Part shown: piece by piece, positions 17,029 to 26,021 of the stretch | Position numbering within the stretch: position 1 is the stretch's first letter | How the letters are laid out: each line of letters starts with the position of its first letter | Notes under the pieces: model-generated | What the model saw: the letters and a program-made list of their open reading frames with translations, nothing else | Databases searched by the model: none | Told to the model about the DNA's origin: nothing | Assembly: GCA_963779515.1 (NCBI GenBank) | Contig: CAVZYN010000018.1 | Coordinates: 1-64,000, forward strand | Source of the DNA: CAVZYN01 sp963779515 | GTDB lineage: Bacteria; Pseudomonadota; Alphaproteobacteria; Rhizobiales; Hyphomicrobiaceae | Length of the DNA stretch: 64,000 bases | Reading direction: 5' to 3' | Translations under genes and position numbers: made by a program

Positions 17029-19083
17029 ATGATGTCCAACGCGTCTTCCAACAATCCCCTGCTCACTGCCTGGACCGCGCCGCATGAAGTGCCGCCGTTC
17101 GATCTTATCAAGCCGGACCACTTCATGCCCGCCTTCGAGGCCGGCATGACCTCCGGCGAGACCGAAATCGCCGCGATCGCGCGCGACCCGGCTGCGGCGA
17201 CGTTCGACAACACCATCGCCGCCCTGGAATGTTCGGGTGAGGCGCGCGATCGCGTCAGCCGCGTGTTCTTCAATTTGACCGGGTCGCATACGTCGCCTGA
17301 ATTGCAGAAGATCGAGCGCGAGATCGGCCCAAAACTGACCGCGCATCGCATCTCCATCTACCAGAATATGCAGCTCTTCGCCCGCGTCGATGCACTGATG
17401 CAGCGCCGCGCCGAACTCGGCCTCACTGGCGAGCAGACCGAGGTGCTGGAGCGCTACCACCGGGCCTTCGTCAAATCCGGCGCCAAACTCGACGAGGCCG
17501 GCCGCGCGCGGCTCAAGGCCATTGCCGAGCGCTCGACGACGCTGTCGATTCAGTTCGGCCAGAACGTGCTCGCGGATGAGCAGGTCTTTGTCATGGTTTT
17601 GCCAGACGACGCCGCAACCGCCGGATTGCCGCCCGCCATTAAATCCGCTGCGGCCGAGACGGCGCGTGCGCACGGCCACGACGGCCAGCATGCGATCACA
17701 CTGGCGCGCTCCTCGATCGAGCCGTTCCTGCAATACGCGGCGCGGCGCGATCTTCGCGAGACGGCGCACAAAGCCTGGACCAGCCGCGGTGCCAACGGCG
17801 GCAAGACGGACAATCGCGCCATCATGGCTGAACTCCTGCGGCTGCGCGCCGAAAGCGCAAAGCTTCTCGGGTTCAAGAACTTCGCCGAATCGAGCCTCGA
17901 GTTCTCGATGGCCAAGACGCCCGCCGCCGTGCGCAAGCTCTTGATGGATGTGTGGCCCGCCGCCCGCGCGCGCGCTGGCGAGGAACGCGCCGAACTGCAA
18001 AAAGCCGTCGCCGCCGAAGGCGCGAATGTCCCTGTCGCCGCCTGGGACTGGCGCTACTACTCCGAGAAAGTGCGCAAGGCGAAATTTGATCTCGATGAAG
18101 CCGAGATCAAGCCTTATCTCCAGCTCGACAGCATGATCGCCGCCGCCTTCGACGTCGCAACGCGGCTGTTCGGCCTGACGTTCGAAGAGAAGCAGGGGCT
18201 CCCCGTCTATCATCCGGATGTGCGCGTTTTCGAGGTCACGCGCGACGGCCGCCACGTCGGTCTCTTCCTCGGCGACTATTTCGCGCGGCCCTCGAAGCGA
18301 TCGGGCGCCTGGATGAGCAGCTTCCGCGGTCAACAGCGGTTGAAGACGCCCGGCACGCCGATCATCGTCAATGTCTTGAATTTCGCCAAGGCCGCGCCCG
18401 GTCAACCAACGCTCTTGTCCATGGATGACGCGCGCACTCTGTTCCACGAATTCGGCCACGGCCTGCACGGGCTCTTGTCCGACGTCACCTATCCGAGCGT
18501 CGCGGGGACCAGCGTGACGCGTGATTTCGTCGAGCTACCCTCGCAACTCTACGAGCATTGGCTCGGCACCCGCGAAGTCCTACAGAAATTCGCCCGTCAC
18601 GCCACGACCGGTGCGCCGATGCCTGCTGCCCTGATCGAGCGCCTGAAAGCCGCGCGCAATTTCAATCAGGGCTTCTCGACCGTCGAGTATCTCGCGTCCG
18701 CCTTGGTCGACCTCGACCTTCACGTGCTCGAAGATGCCGGCGCCATCGATGTCGATCGGTTCGAGATCGAAACGCTCGCCAAGCTCGGCATGCCGCCCGA
18801 GATCGGGATGCGCCATCGCATCCCGCATTTCCAGCACATCACGGGCGGTTACGCGGCTGGCTACTACAGTTATCTCTGGTCCGAGGTATTGGATGCCGAT
18901 GCCTTCCGGGCGTTCGAGGAGACGGGCGATGTGTTCGATCCCGAGACGGCAAGGCTCTTGCAAGAGCACATCTATGCGGCGGGCGGAAAGCGCAAGCCGG
19001 ATGAAGCCTATCTCGCGTTCCGCGGCCGGTTGCCGTCGGTTGGTGCGCTCTTGGAAAAGCGGGGTCTGAAACCCGCCGCGTGA
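17029..19083 (+). CDS. M3-family zinc peptidase (peptidyl-dipeptidase Dcp / oligopeptidase A type)
   Basis: A 684-residue M3 metallopeptidase. The zinc motif HEFGH occurs in ARTLFHEFGHGLHGLLSDVT near residue 473, followed by FVELPSQLYEHW, the usual downstream conserved block, and YYSYLWSEVLDADAF near the end. No signal peptide is seen, so it is probably cytoplasmic and degrades short peptides. ATG 17029 and ATG 17032 are adjacent candidates preceded by GAGGTAAG; an upstream in-frame extension reaches into dinB and has no conserved residues. It is divergent from dinB. Confidence 0.9.
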   Translation: MMSNASSNNPLLTAWTAPHEVPPFDLIKPDHFMPAFEAGMTSGETEIAAIARDPAAATFDNTIAALECSGEARDRVSRVFFNLTGSHTSPELQKIEREIGPKLTAHRISIYQNMQLFARVDALMQRRAELGLTGEQTEVLERYHRAFVKSGAKLDEAGRARLKAIAERSTTLSIQFGQNVLADEQVFVMVLPDDAATAGLPPAIKSAAAETARAHGHDGQHAITLARSSIEPFLQYAARRDLRETAHKAWTSRGANGGKTDNRAIMAELLRLRAESAKLLGFKNFAESSLEFSMAKTPAAVRKLLMDVWPAARARAGEERAELQKAVAAEGANVPVAAWDWRYYSEKVRKAKFDLDEAEIKPYLQLDSMIAAAFDVATRLFGLTFEEKQGLPVYHPDVRVFEVTRDGRHVGLFLGDYFARPSKRSGAWMSSFRGQQRLKTPGTPIIVNVLNFAKAAPGQPTLLSMDDARTLFHEFGHGLHGLLSDVTYPSVAGTSVTRDFVELPSQLYEHWLGTREVLQKFARHATTGAPMPAALIERLKAARNFNQGFSTVEYLASALVDLDLHVLEDAGAIDVDRFEIETLAKLGMPPEIGMRHRIPHFQHITGGYAAGYYSYLWSEVLDADAFRAFEETGDVFDPETARLLQEHIYAAGGKRKPDEAYLAFRGRLPSVGALLEKRGLKPAA

Positions 19084-19136
19084 GGCGATGCGAGGCCATG
19101 GGAACATCCGTATTGCGCCTGCGTTGGCCCATGTGG

Positions 19137-19151
19137 TTAACAATACCTTAC
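19137..19151 (+). promoter_or_regulatory. CtrA-like half-matched site upstream of the glycosyltransferase
   Basis: TTAA, seven bases, TTAC: close to the alphaproteobacterial CtrA box TTAA-N7-TTAA. It is 112 bases before the glycosyltransferase start. A single near-match in a whole window is weak evidence. Confidence 0.25.
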
Positions 19152-19263
19152 CATTCCGCTTTTCTGGACCTCCTGGACGGCGCAAAAGCGGCGCGCGGAC
19201 CTCGCAGGGCGGTTGCGGGACGCGACAGGTGCAGTCGAAATTGTAACGTGCGGGTTTCTCAAA

Positions 19264-20091
19264 ATGTCCGAGTACCAAGTTCCGTCTCATCGCCCAGTAC
19301 CGTCTCATCGCCAAGTGCCGACCGTCAAGGTCGGCGGCGTGCCGATTGCCGCGATCTCGCGCGCTGGATGGTCCGAATACATCATCGCCTGCTGCCGTGA
19401 AGCGCGCGGCCTCCATCGCATGCCCGTGTTCCTGACCTCCGTGAACGGCAACGTGCTGTCGAAATTCGCGAGCTCCGAGCACTTCCGCAATCTTATGGCG
19501 CATGTCGACGCCAGTGAAGCCGACGGCCAGCCTTTGGTGGTTGCGTCGCGCTGGCTGACGCGTACGCCGATCCCTGAGCGCTGCGCGACCACGAATTTCT
19601 ATCATGAGCTGTCAGAAGACTTCACGCGCGAAGGCCTCTCGTACTATTTTCTTGGCGATAGCGAAGAGATCAACGCACTCGCCGTCGAGCGCACGCGTAT
19701 CGAACATCCAGGCGTCAAGATCGCCGGCCGCCACCACGGCTTCTTCAAGCGCGACGAGGAAGAGGCGCTGGTCGCCCGCATCAACGCCGCCGCTCCCGAC
19801 GTTCTCTGGGTTGGTCTCAGCGTGCCCTACGAACATGAATTCGTCGTTCGCAATCGCGACAAGCTGACCAACGTCGGCGTCATCAAGACGTGCGGCGCCA
19901 TGTTCAACTTCATCGCCGGCCGCAAGCCGCGCGCGCCCGAGTGGATGCAGAAGTACGCGCTCGAGTGGCTCTATCGCATGATCCTCGAGCCGCGCCGCCT
20001 GTTCTGGCGCTACCTGACGACTAACACGCACGCGCTCTGGTTGCTGTGGGCCCGCACCGCCGATATGCCGCGCACCGGCATGTCGGGATAA
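19264..20091 (+). CDS. WecG/TagA/CpsF-family glycosyltransferase
   Basis: A 275-residue protein with the GT26 layout: VKVGGVPIAAISR near the start, RWLTRTPIPERCATTNFYHE, the core SYYFLGDSEEINALAVE, then VKIAGRHHGFFKRDEEEAL, VLWVGLSVPYEHEFV and IKTCGAMFNFIAGRKPRAP. The last two correspond to the conserved VGLGxPxQE and VGAxFDFxAG blocks, with changes. Such enzymes add an amino sugar to a lipid-linked intermediate of cell-envelope glycans. ATG 19264 opens MSEYQVPSHRPVPSHRQVP, where a short sequence is directly duplicated. The acceptor is unknown. Confidence 0.85.
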   Translation: MSEYQVPSHRPVPSHRQVPTVKVGGVPIAAISRAGWSEYIIACCREARGLHRMPVFLTSVNGNVLSKFASSEHFRNLMAHVDASEADGQPLVVASRWLTRTPIPERCATTNFYHELSEDFTREGLSYYFLGDSEEINALAVERTRIEHPGVKIAGRHHGFFKRDEEEALVARINAAAPDVLWVGLSVPYEHEFVVRNRDKLTNVGVIKTCGAMFNFIAGRKPRAPEWMQKYALEWLYRMILEPRRLFWRYLTTNTHALWLLWARTADMPRTGMSG

Positions 20092-20139
20092 CCGCCGCCT
20101 TGGCTGGCACCGTGATTGCCGCGCCCAGTCGAGTGACCA

Positions 20140-20727
20140 TCATCCGGGGCGAGGCACTGGAATGCGCCCAATCACGCGCGGCGGCGCGACGCCGTTCGGC
20201 GCGACCACAACGATCTCGCCTGATGCCGGACTGATCCCCGTCAACGCGAGAATGTTGGCGCCATGCGTCGAGACGAGCAATGCGCCCGGACCTTTCCACC
20301 CCGCAATGATCCGGCGCGCTCCCTCCGCCAGCGCCGCGCGCTGATCTGCGAGCGAAAACGCATTGCTGAACGTCGCCTCGATCTCGACAACGCCGATTTC
20401 CATTAGCGTCGCCGTCTCTGTGCACCGGCACCAGGGCGAGCTCAGTACCCGCTCGATTGCGACGCGCTCTCCTTTCAGTTTTGTGCCAAAGCGCATCGCC
20501 TCCGCGCGGCCTTCAGCGCTCAAATTCCGCTGCGTTGCGCAATCCTCAAGCTTGAACCCCGGCGGATCGCCTGCGGGACCCGGCGCGTCCGCATGCCGCA
20601 TCAGCGCAACATGGCCACCTTGGCGGAGTGCCGTCCAAGCGGCCTGCTCGTCTGCGTGCGATGCCGAGGCCGCCGCAATGAGGCCGAAAACCAGACAAGC
20701 TGCCGCGCGCAATACTCTTAGAATCAC
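20140..20727 (-). CDS. Exported histidine phosphatase-family protein
   Basis: About 195 residues. A signal peptide ILRVLRAAACLVFGLIAAAS precedes the phosphohistidine motif VALMRHADAPG; the C-terminal histidine is in LVSTHGANILALTG. These are the two hallmarks of the branch 2/SixA-like histidine phosphatases, here probably periplasmic. GTG 20727 is preferred because it places a standard signal at the start and has GGGGA just upstream; ATG 20763 or 20760 would add 11-12 residues. The substrate is unknown. It is divergent from the UbiB-family gene. Confidence 0.75.
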   Translation of the reverse strand: MILRVLRAAACLVFGLIAAASASHADEQAAWTALRQGGHVALMRHADAPGPAGDPPGFKLEDCATQRNLSAEGRAEAMRFGTKLKGERVAIERVLSSPWCRCTETATLMEIGVVEIEATFSNAFSLADQRAALAEGARRIIAGWKGPGALLVSTHGANILALTGISPASGEIVVVAPNGVAPPRVIGRIPVPRPG

Positions 20728-20854
20728 ACAAGTCCCCGTCGGGTAAATGGGCGCGAGCATCATAGCGGTTCCGATCCGGCGGGAGTAGAGTAAAGATCCA
20801 GAACTGGAGTACGCCGTATCAGCGAGCGCACCCTGCAAAAAGAAAAGAGCGAAT

Positions 20855-22225
20855 GTGAGCGATTCCGAAGACAACCGCCTCGCCGCCCGCGCGGCGCGCT
20901 ACGTCAAGGTCGGCACCAACGTCGGCGCCATCGCCGCTCGCGTTGCCGGCCAGCGCATGTTCGGCTTCGAAAGCGACAACAGCAAGAACGCGGCGGAACT
21001 TGCGGCTGCCCTCGGCGGCCTCAAGGGGCCGATCATGAAGGTCGCGCAACTGCTCTCGACGATCCCCGAAGCCTTGCCGGCCGAATACGCGCGCGAACTC
21101 GGCCAATTGCAGAGCCAAGCGCCGCCGATGGGGCCGGGCTTCGTGCGCCGCCGCATGGTCGCTGAACTCGGACCCGATTGGGCGTCGCGCTTTGGATCAT
21201 TCGAAGCGCAGTCCGCCGCCTCTGCGTCCCTCGGTCAGGTCCATCGCGCGACGTCCAAAGACGGCCGCACGCTGGCCGCCAAACTGCAATATCCGGACAT
21301 GCAATCCGCCGTCGAAGCGGATCTGACCCAGTTGAAAGTCGTGTTCACGCTGCATGCGCGCATGAACCCGGCGATCGACACCAGCGAGATCCTGCAGGAA
21401 ATTGCAGCGCGCCTGCGCGAGGAACTCGACTACGACCTCGAAGCGTGCCACATGCGGCTCTATCGCGCGCTGTTTGCGAATGACAATACGATCCGCGTCC
21501 CAGACGTGCTGACGGATCTGTCGACCAAGCGCCTCCTGACGATGAGTTGGCTCGATGGCCGCCCGCTGATGTCCTTCAAAGAGTCGCCGCTCGAGGACCG
21601 CAACGCCATCGCCCGCGCCATGTTCCGCGCCTGGTGGCATCCGTTCTCGCACGCCGGCGTCATCCACGGAGACCCACATCTCGGCAACTACACGATCTTC
21701 GAGGAGAGTGGCCGCCCCGGTGGCATTAATCTCCTCGACTACGGGTGTATCCGAACCTTCCCGACGTCCTTCGTCGAGGGCGTCATCAATCTCTACAATG
21801 GTCTCCTCAACGACGACCGCGCCCGCGTTGTCCACGCCTACGAAACGTGGGGCTTCAAGGGTCTCACCAATGAGCTGATCGACGTCATGAACATCTGGGC
21901 GCGCTTCATCTACGGACCGCTGCTCGACGATCGCGAACGCGAGATCGCCGACGGCACGACGCCGGGCGAATACGGCCGCAAGGAAGCCTTCACGGTCCAC
22001 AAGGCGCTGAAGGAGAAGGGCCCCGTCACCGTGCCGCGCGAATTCGTTTTCATGGATCGTGCAGCAATTGGATTGGGTGGCGTCTTCCTGCACCTGCGTG
22101 CCAAGCACAACTGGTACCGCATGTTCAACGAGACCATCGACGGCTTCAAGGTCGAGGAACTCGCCGCCCGCCAGCGCGCCGCCTTCGCCGCCGCCGGCGT
22201 CCCCTTGCCCGAACCGCGCAAATAA
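20855..22225 (+). CDS. ABC1/UbiB/AarF-family atypical kinase
   Basis: A 456-residue protein. The family-specific N-terminal motif is GLKGPIMKVAQLLS (near residue 57); the Ala-rich loop SAASASLGQVHRA, the ATP-binding lysine in LAAKLQYPDM, the catalytic HGDPHLGN (near 270) and metal-binding LLDYG follow. UbiB/COQ8 proteins support ubiquinone synthesis through ATPase activity. The start is GTG 20855; the ATG two bases earlier is immediately followed by a stop. It has no C-terminal membrane helices of the kind found in E. coli UbiB, so it belongs to the shorter AarF-type branch. Confidence 0.85.
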   Translation: MSDSEDNRLAARAARYVKVGTNVGAIAARVAGQRMFGFESDNSKNAAELAAALGGLKGPIMKVAQLLSTIPEALPAEYARELGQLQSQAPPMGPGFVRRRMVAELGPDWASRFGSFEAQSAASASLGQVHRATSKDGRTLAAKLQYPDMQSAVEADLTQLKVVFTLHARMNPAIDTSEILQEIAARLREELDYDLEACHMRLYRALFANDNTIRVPDVLTDLSTKRLLTMSWLDGRPLMSFKESPLEDRNAIARAMFRAWWHPFSHAGVIHGDPHLGNYTIFEESGRPGGINLLDYGCIRTFPTSFVEGVINLYNGLLNDDRARVVHAYETWGFKGLTNELIDVMNIWARFIYGPLLDDREREIADGTTPGEYGRKEAFTVHKALKEKGPVTVPREFVFMDRAAIGLGGVFLHLRAKHNWYRMFNETIDGFKVEELAARQRAAFAAAGVPLPEPRK

Positions 22226-22232
22226 AAAATGC

Positions 22233-22385
22233 GACGTCATCCCGGCCGCAGCGCGCATCGCGCGCAAGCGCCGGGACCCAGCGAACGACTCGGCGAAGCC
22301 ACAATACTTTGCGCCTACCGCAATTTTTGCGCTGGATCCCGGTTCGCGTCCGTGCTTCCAGCACGTCCTTGACCGGGAGGACGGA
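22233..22385. repeat. Palindromic intergenic repeat of the 'GTCATCCCGG' type
   Basis: The stretch contains GTCATCCCGG ... GCCGGGACCCAGCG ... GCTGGATCCCGG ... GACCGGGAGGAC, two nested inverted pairs. This is the style of the abundant intergenic repeats in Bradyrhizobium/Rhodopseudomonas genomes. It fills the gap between two convergent genes, where it could also form a stable RNA hairpin. Only one copy is in this window. Confidence 0.6.
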
Positions 22386-23220
22386 TCAAAGCATCGCCAA
22401 CCCTGTCGCCGATTTCGGCGGTGGGAACGCGGCGTCGAGCACATTAAAATCATCAGCATCGAGTTTCACGTTCAGAGCCGATGCATTGGCGCGGACATGA
22501 TCGAGGTTGGTCGCCTTCGGAATGGCGACGACACCCGGCTGGCGCAATACCCAGGCCAGTGCGATCGCCGCCGGATCGCACGCGTGCTTCTCCGCCAGTC
22601 TTACAATCGCGGGCTTGCGCAGCAACGGCCCCTGTCCTAACGGCGAATAGGCCATCACCATTACGCGATCCTTCTGGCACGCCGGCAGCAGATCGAACTC
22701 GATGCCGCGCGAGCCAAGATGATACAGCACTTGGTTCGAAACACAGTTCTTGCCGTTTGGCACGCCGGCGAGTTCTTTCATGTCGTCGGCATCGAGATTG
22801 CTGACGCCCCACGCTTTGATCTTGCCGTCCTTTTTCAAGTGCTCGAACGCCGCGACCGTCTCCGCCAGCGGATACGACCCGCGCCAGTGCAGCAGATAAA
22901 GATCGAGCCGATCAGTCTTCAGCCGCTTCAAGCTCCGCTCGCAGGCCGCGATCGCACCCGCCCGCGACGCATTATGCGGATAGACCTTGCTGACGAGATA
23001 GATCTTCTCCCGCCGCCCCGCCATCGCCTCGGCCACGACCTCTTCCGCGCCACCCTCGCCGTACATTTCAGCCGTATCAATCAGCGATAGCCCGAGATCG
23101 ACACCGAGCTGCAGTGCCTTAACTTCGGCAGCACGGCTCTGACGGCTCTCGCCCATGTGCCAAGTGCCGAGCCCAAGTGCGGGGATCGTCTCACCGGTGT
23201 TCAGCTTGTACGGTGCGCAT
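22386..23220 (-). CDS. Aldo/keto reductase, with a possible one-base frameshift at its N-terminus
   Basis: Read from ATG 23220 with one base removed near 23208, the start is MRTVKLNTGETIPALGLGTW, the usual beginning of the family; without that correction the first part is out of frame and the frame opens at 23156. The rest is intact: LIDTAEMYGEGGAEEVV (Asp and Tyr of the tetrad), VSKVYPHNA (Lys), LYLLHWRG (His), and the NADPH-binding segment VVAIPKATNLDHVRANA. It is a TIM-barrel NADPH-dependent reductase of carbonyls; the substrate is unknown. The extra base is the only frame break I noticed in the 6.6-37 kb core. Confidence 0.85.
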
Positions 23221-23356
23221 GGGGCCCTCCACGATTGTTACTTGCGCCAACTTATCCCTTTCGGGCTTAGCACCTCAAGCACGTGCACACAGACCATGGA
23301 ACACGCCGTAGGAGCTGTGCTAATCATCGCTCGAGCCAGGATCGAGGAACGCCTAC

Positions 23357-24331
23357 ATGACATTGACCCGTCGCACGACGCTTGCGGTGTTTGCCGCCGC
23401 CGCTATTTCGCCGGCAGCTTTCGCCCAAGGCTTTCCATCCAAGCAGATCAAGATCGTCGTGCCCTATCCGCCTGGTGGTCCAACCGATGCGCTCGCCCGC
23501 ATCGTCGCGGCGGATCTGCAGGCAACGCTTGGTCAACCCGTCATCGTTGAAAACAAGCCGGGCGCGTCGGGGTCCGTTGGATCGCGCGAGGTCTCCAAAG
23601 GCGATGCCGATGGCCACACCATCGTACTCGGCAACAACCAGACACACGCGACCAACGCCTTCCTGCTGAAGGACCCGGGTTACGACCCGATCAAGGACTT
23701 CCAACCGATCGCCGGACTTGCAGACCTTCAACATGCCCTGGTCGTGCGCAAGGATCTCGGCGTCGCCAACGTCGGCGAGTTGATTGCGCTCGCCAAGAAA
23801 GATCCGGGCAAACTCAATTATGGTTCGACCGGCCTCGGCTCCGGCTCGCACCTGACGATGGAGCTGTTCAGGACCAAGACCGGCACGCAGATGCAGCACG
23901 TGCCGTTCCGTGGTGCGGCCCCCATGGCGCTCGAGATCGTCGCCGGCCGCATCGATCTCGCGTTCGCGACACTGCCGTCGGTGCTCGGCCAGATCCAGGC
24001 CGGCGAAATGAAAGCACTCGCCATTGCGTCCGATGGCCGCGCGCCGCAGGTGCCCGATGTGCCGATGCTGAAGGAGCAGGGCGTGCAAGGCTCGGAAGGC
24101 GACAGCTGGCTCGCGCTGTTCGCACCCTCTGCCGCACCCGCCGACGCCGTGAAAAAACTATCCGATGCGGTGATCGCCGCACTCGCCAAGCCCGACGTGA
24201 AGGCCAACGCCATCAAGCAAGGCATCGCTGTGAACGTCCGCGCGCCGGAAGCCTTCAAGGCCTATCACGCCGGCGAAATGATCAAGTGGTCTGACGTGAT
24301 CAAGGCCGCCAACGTCAAGGTCGACGGGTGA
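23357..24331 (+). CDS. Tripartite tricarboxylate transporter-type (Bug) solute-binding protein
   Basis: A 324-residue periplasmic protein with a signal peptide ending at about residue 23 (ISPAAFAQ). IKIVVPYPPGGPTDALARIV and VIVENKPGASGSVGSREVSK are the defining Bug-family stretches, and LNYGSTGLGSGSHLTMELF follows. These proteins capture carboxylates or similar small acids for TctAB transporters, or act as orphan sensors. No tctA/tctB genes are adjacent. The ligand is unknown. Confidence 0.9.
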   Translation: MTLTRRTTLAVFAAAAISPAAFAQGFPSKQIKIVVPYPPGGPTDALARIVAADLQATLGQPVIVENKPGASGSVGSREVSKGDADGHTIVLGNNQTHATNAFLLKDPGYDPIKDFQPIAGLADLQHALVVRKDLGVANVGELIALAKKDPGKLNYGSTGLGSGSHLTMELFRTKTGTQMQHVPFRGAAPMALEIVAGRIDLAFATLPSVLGQIQAGEMKALAIASDGRAPQVPDVPMLKEQGVQGSEGDSWLALFAPSAAPADAVKKLSDAVIAALAKPDVKANAIKQGIAVNVRAPEAFKAYHAGEMIKWSDVIKAANVKVDG

Positions 24332-24400
24332 CGGCGCGGCCACAGTCGCCCGCCGCAAACTCCGCTAAGCTCTCCGCATGATCCCGCCTTGGAGCCTCAT

Positions 24401-24664
24401 ATGATGATCCGAACACTTTCTGTCCTCGCCTGCGCCGCCGCCCTCGCTCTGGCCGCGCCAATGGCGTCCGCCCAGCAATCCGCGCCCCCGAAAAAGGCCG
24501 CCGCACAGTCCCTGCCGAAGGCGGGCCCCGGCGAAAAGGTCTGCCGTTACACGTTCCCGTCCGGTGAAAAGCGCGCCTGGGTTTGCAAGAAAGAAGAGCC
24601 CTGCTGCGCGTGGGACGCGATCACTTACGTCAAGTGCGGATCGACGGTCTTCAATTGCCTGTAG
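24401..24664 (+). CDS. Small exported six-cysteine protein of unknown function
   Basis: An 87-residue protein. A clear signal peptide (IRTLSVLACAAALALAAPMA) is followed by a lysine/alanine-rich linker and a C-terminal 45-residue part with six cysteines: EKVCRYTF, AWVCKKEEPCCAWD, YVKCGSTVFNCL. The even number of cysteines suggests three disulfides in the periplasm. I do not recognise the family. The stop overlaps the likely TTG start of the following aminotransferase, so the two are probably translated from one message. Confidence 0.65.
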   Translation: MMIRTLSVLACAAALALAAPMASAQQSAPPKKAAAQSLPKAGPGEKVCRYTFPSGEKRAWVCKKEEPCCAWDAITYVKCGSTVFNCL

Positions 24665-25857
24665 ACTCTGCAATCGACATTGAAGGAGTGCGCGCCGAGA
24701 CGCCAGCGGCCGCGCACCTTTTGCATTTCAACAATGCGGGTGCCTCGCTCCAACCGCAACCCGTCACCGACGCCGTCGCGCATCATCTGCGCCGCGAGCA
24801 GCAGATCGGTGGCTACGAAGCCGAAGCCGAAGCGCAGCCGCTGATCAAGGATTTCTACGCCGCCTTCGCGACATTGTTGAATGCCAACCCAAGCGAGATC
24901 GCCTTCGTCGAGAACGCGACGCGCGCCTGGGACATGGCCTTCTACGGCATCCCCTTCCGCCAAGGCGATCGCATCCTGACGGCGGAAGCCGAATACGCCT
25001 CGAACTACATCGCGCTCCTGCACATGCAGAAGCGCGCCGGCGTCAAAATCGAGATCGTGCCGTCCGACGGCAATGGCCAGATCGACATCGCCGCGCTTGA
25101 AAGGATGGCAGCCGCCGGTGGTGTCAAACTGATCTCGCTCACGCACGTCCCAACTCAATCCGGCCTCGTCAATCCCGCCGCCGCCGTCGGCCGCATCGCG
25201 CGTGCCCATGGCGCGCTCTACCTGCTCGATGCCTGCCAGTCCGTCGGCCAGATGCCCGTCGACGTCGCCGCCATCGGCTGCGACATGCTCTCCGGAACCG
25301 GCCGCAAATTCATGCGCGGCCCGCGCGGCACCGGCTTTCTCTATGTCCGCCAAGGCATTCTCGATAGGCTCGATCCGCCGTTCCTGGACTTGCACGCGGC
25401 ATCCCTGAATGACAGGGGAAGCTACGACCTGGCGCCAGACGCCAAGCGCTTCGAGAACTGGGAAAGCCATGTCGCCGGCCGTGTCGGGCTCGGCGTCGCC
25501 GCGCGCTATGCGCTGCAGATCGGACTGCCCGCCATCGAAGCGCGCGTGACGATGCTGGCCGATCGCCTGCGACTGCAATTGGCCGGCATCAAAGGCGTCT
25601 CCGTGCGCGATCCAGGGGCGCGGCGATGCGGTATCGTCACGTTTACAAAAGCAGATGAGTCGCCCGACGCGATCAAGCAGCGTCTTGCGCGGCAGGCAAT
25701 CAACGTTTCTGTCTCTCGCGCCCGCTACGCACAGCTCGATCTCGGCAAACGCGGCCTCTCAGCCGTCGTCCGCGCGTCGGTGCACTATTTCAATACTGAG
25801 GAAGAGATCGAGCGCTGCGTGCGGGTCCTGGCCGAGGCAACTCCCACGACGTCATAG
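24655..25857 (+). CDS. Class V aminotransferase-fold PLP enzyme
   Basis: About 400 residues. HFNNAGASLQPQPVTDAV is the N-terminal substrate/PLP region, YLLDACQSVGQMPVDV carries the PLP-pyridine aspartate, and SGTGRKFMRGPRGTGFLYV carries the PLP lysine. It is of the class V fold that includes NifS/SufS, CsdA and ergothioneine desulfhydrase (EgtE)-type enzymes. TTG 24655 is proposed because family similarity begins shortly after it and no ATG is suitable; GTG 24688, with AAGGA directly in front, is an alternative. The substrate is unknown. Confidence 0.8.
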   Translation: MPVDSAIDIEGVRAETPAAAHLLHFNNAGASLQPQPVTDAVAHHLRREQQIGGYEAEAEAQPLIKDFYAAFATLLNANPSEIAFVENATRAWDMAFYGIPFRQGDRILTAEAEYASNYIALLHMQKRAGVKIEIVPSDGNGQIDIAALERMAAAGGVKLISLTHVPTQSGLVNPAAAVGRIARAHGALYLLDACQSVGQMPVDVAAIGCDMLSGTGRKFMRGPRGTGFLYVRQGILDRLDPPFLDLHAASLNDRGSYDLAPDAKRFENWESHVAGRVGLGVAARYALQIGLPAIEARVTMLADRLRLQLAGIKGVSVRDPGARRCGIVTFTKADESPDAIKQRLARQAINVSVSRARYAQLDLGKRGLSAVVRASVHYFNTEEEIERCVRVLAEATPTTS

Positions 25858-25861
25858 CTCA

Positions 25862-26021
25862 ACGCACGCGGGGTTTGGTGGGGCGGCCGCGCGCAAGAAA
25901 CGACGCGCGCGGGGTTGGTGGGGCGGCCGCGCGCAAGAAGACGACGCGCGCGGGGTTGGTGGGGCGGCCGCGCGCAAGAAACGACGCGCGCGGGGTTGGT
26001 GGGGCGACCGCGCGCAAGAAA
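25862..26021. repeat. Four tandem copies of a 40-41 bp GC-rich repeat
   Basis: GCAAGAA marks the same point of each copy at 25893, 25933, 25974 and 26014, giving spacings of 40, 41 and 40. Each unit contains GGGGTTGGTGGGGCGGCCGC and GCGCGCAAGAAACGACGC. The first copy has one extra T, and the fourth has GCGACC for GCGGCC. It starts 4 bases after the aminotransferase stop. Guanine runs make it strongly asymmetric between strands. It is not coding and is not a CRISPR, as there are no spacers. Confidence 0.85.

Noticed and set aside
16969..18468. A 499-codon minus-strand frame
   Set aside because: Antisense to the M3 peptidase; no conserved sequence.
25862..26021. CRISPR array
   Set aside because: The repeats are directly adjacent with no unique spacers, and no cas genes are present.
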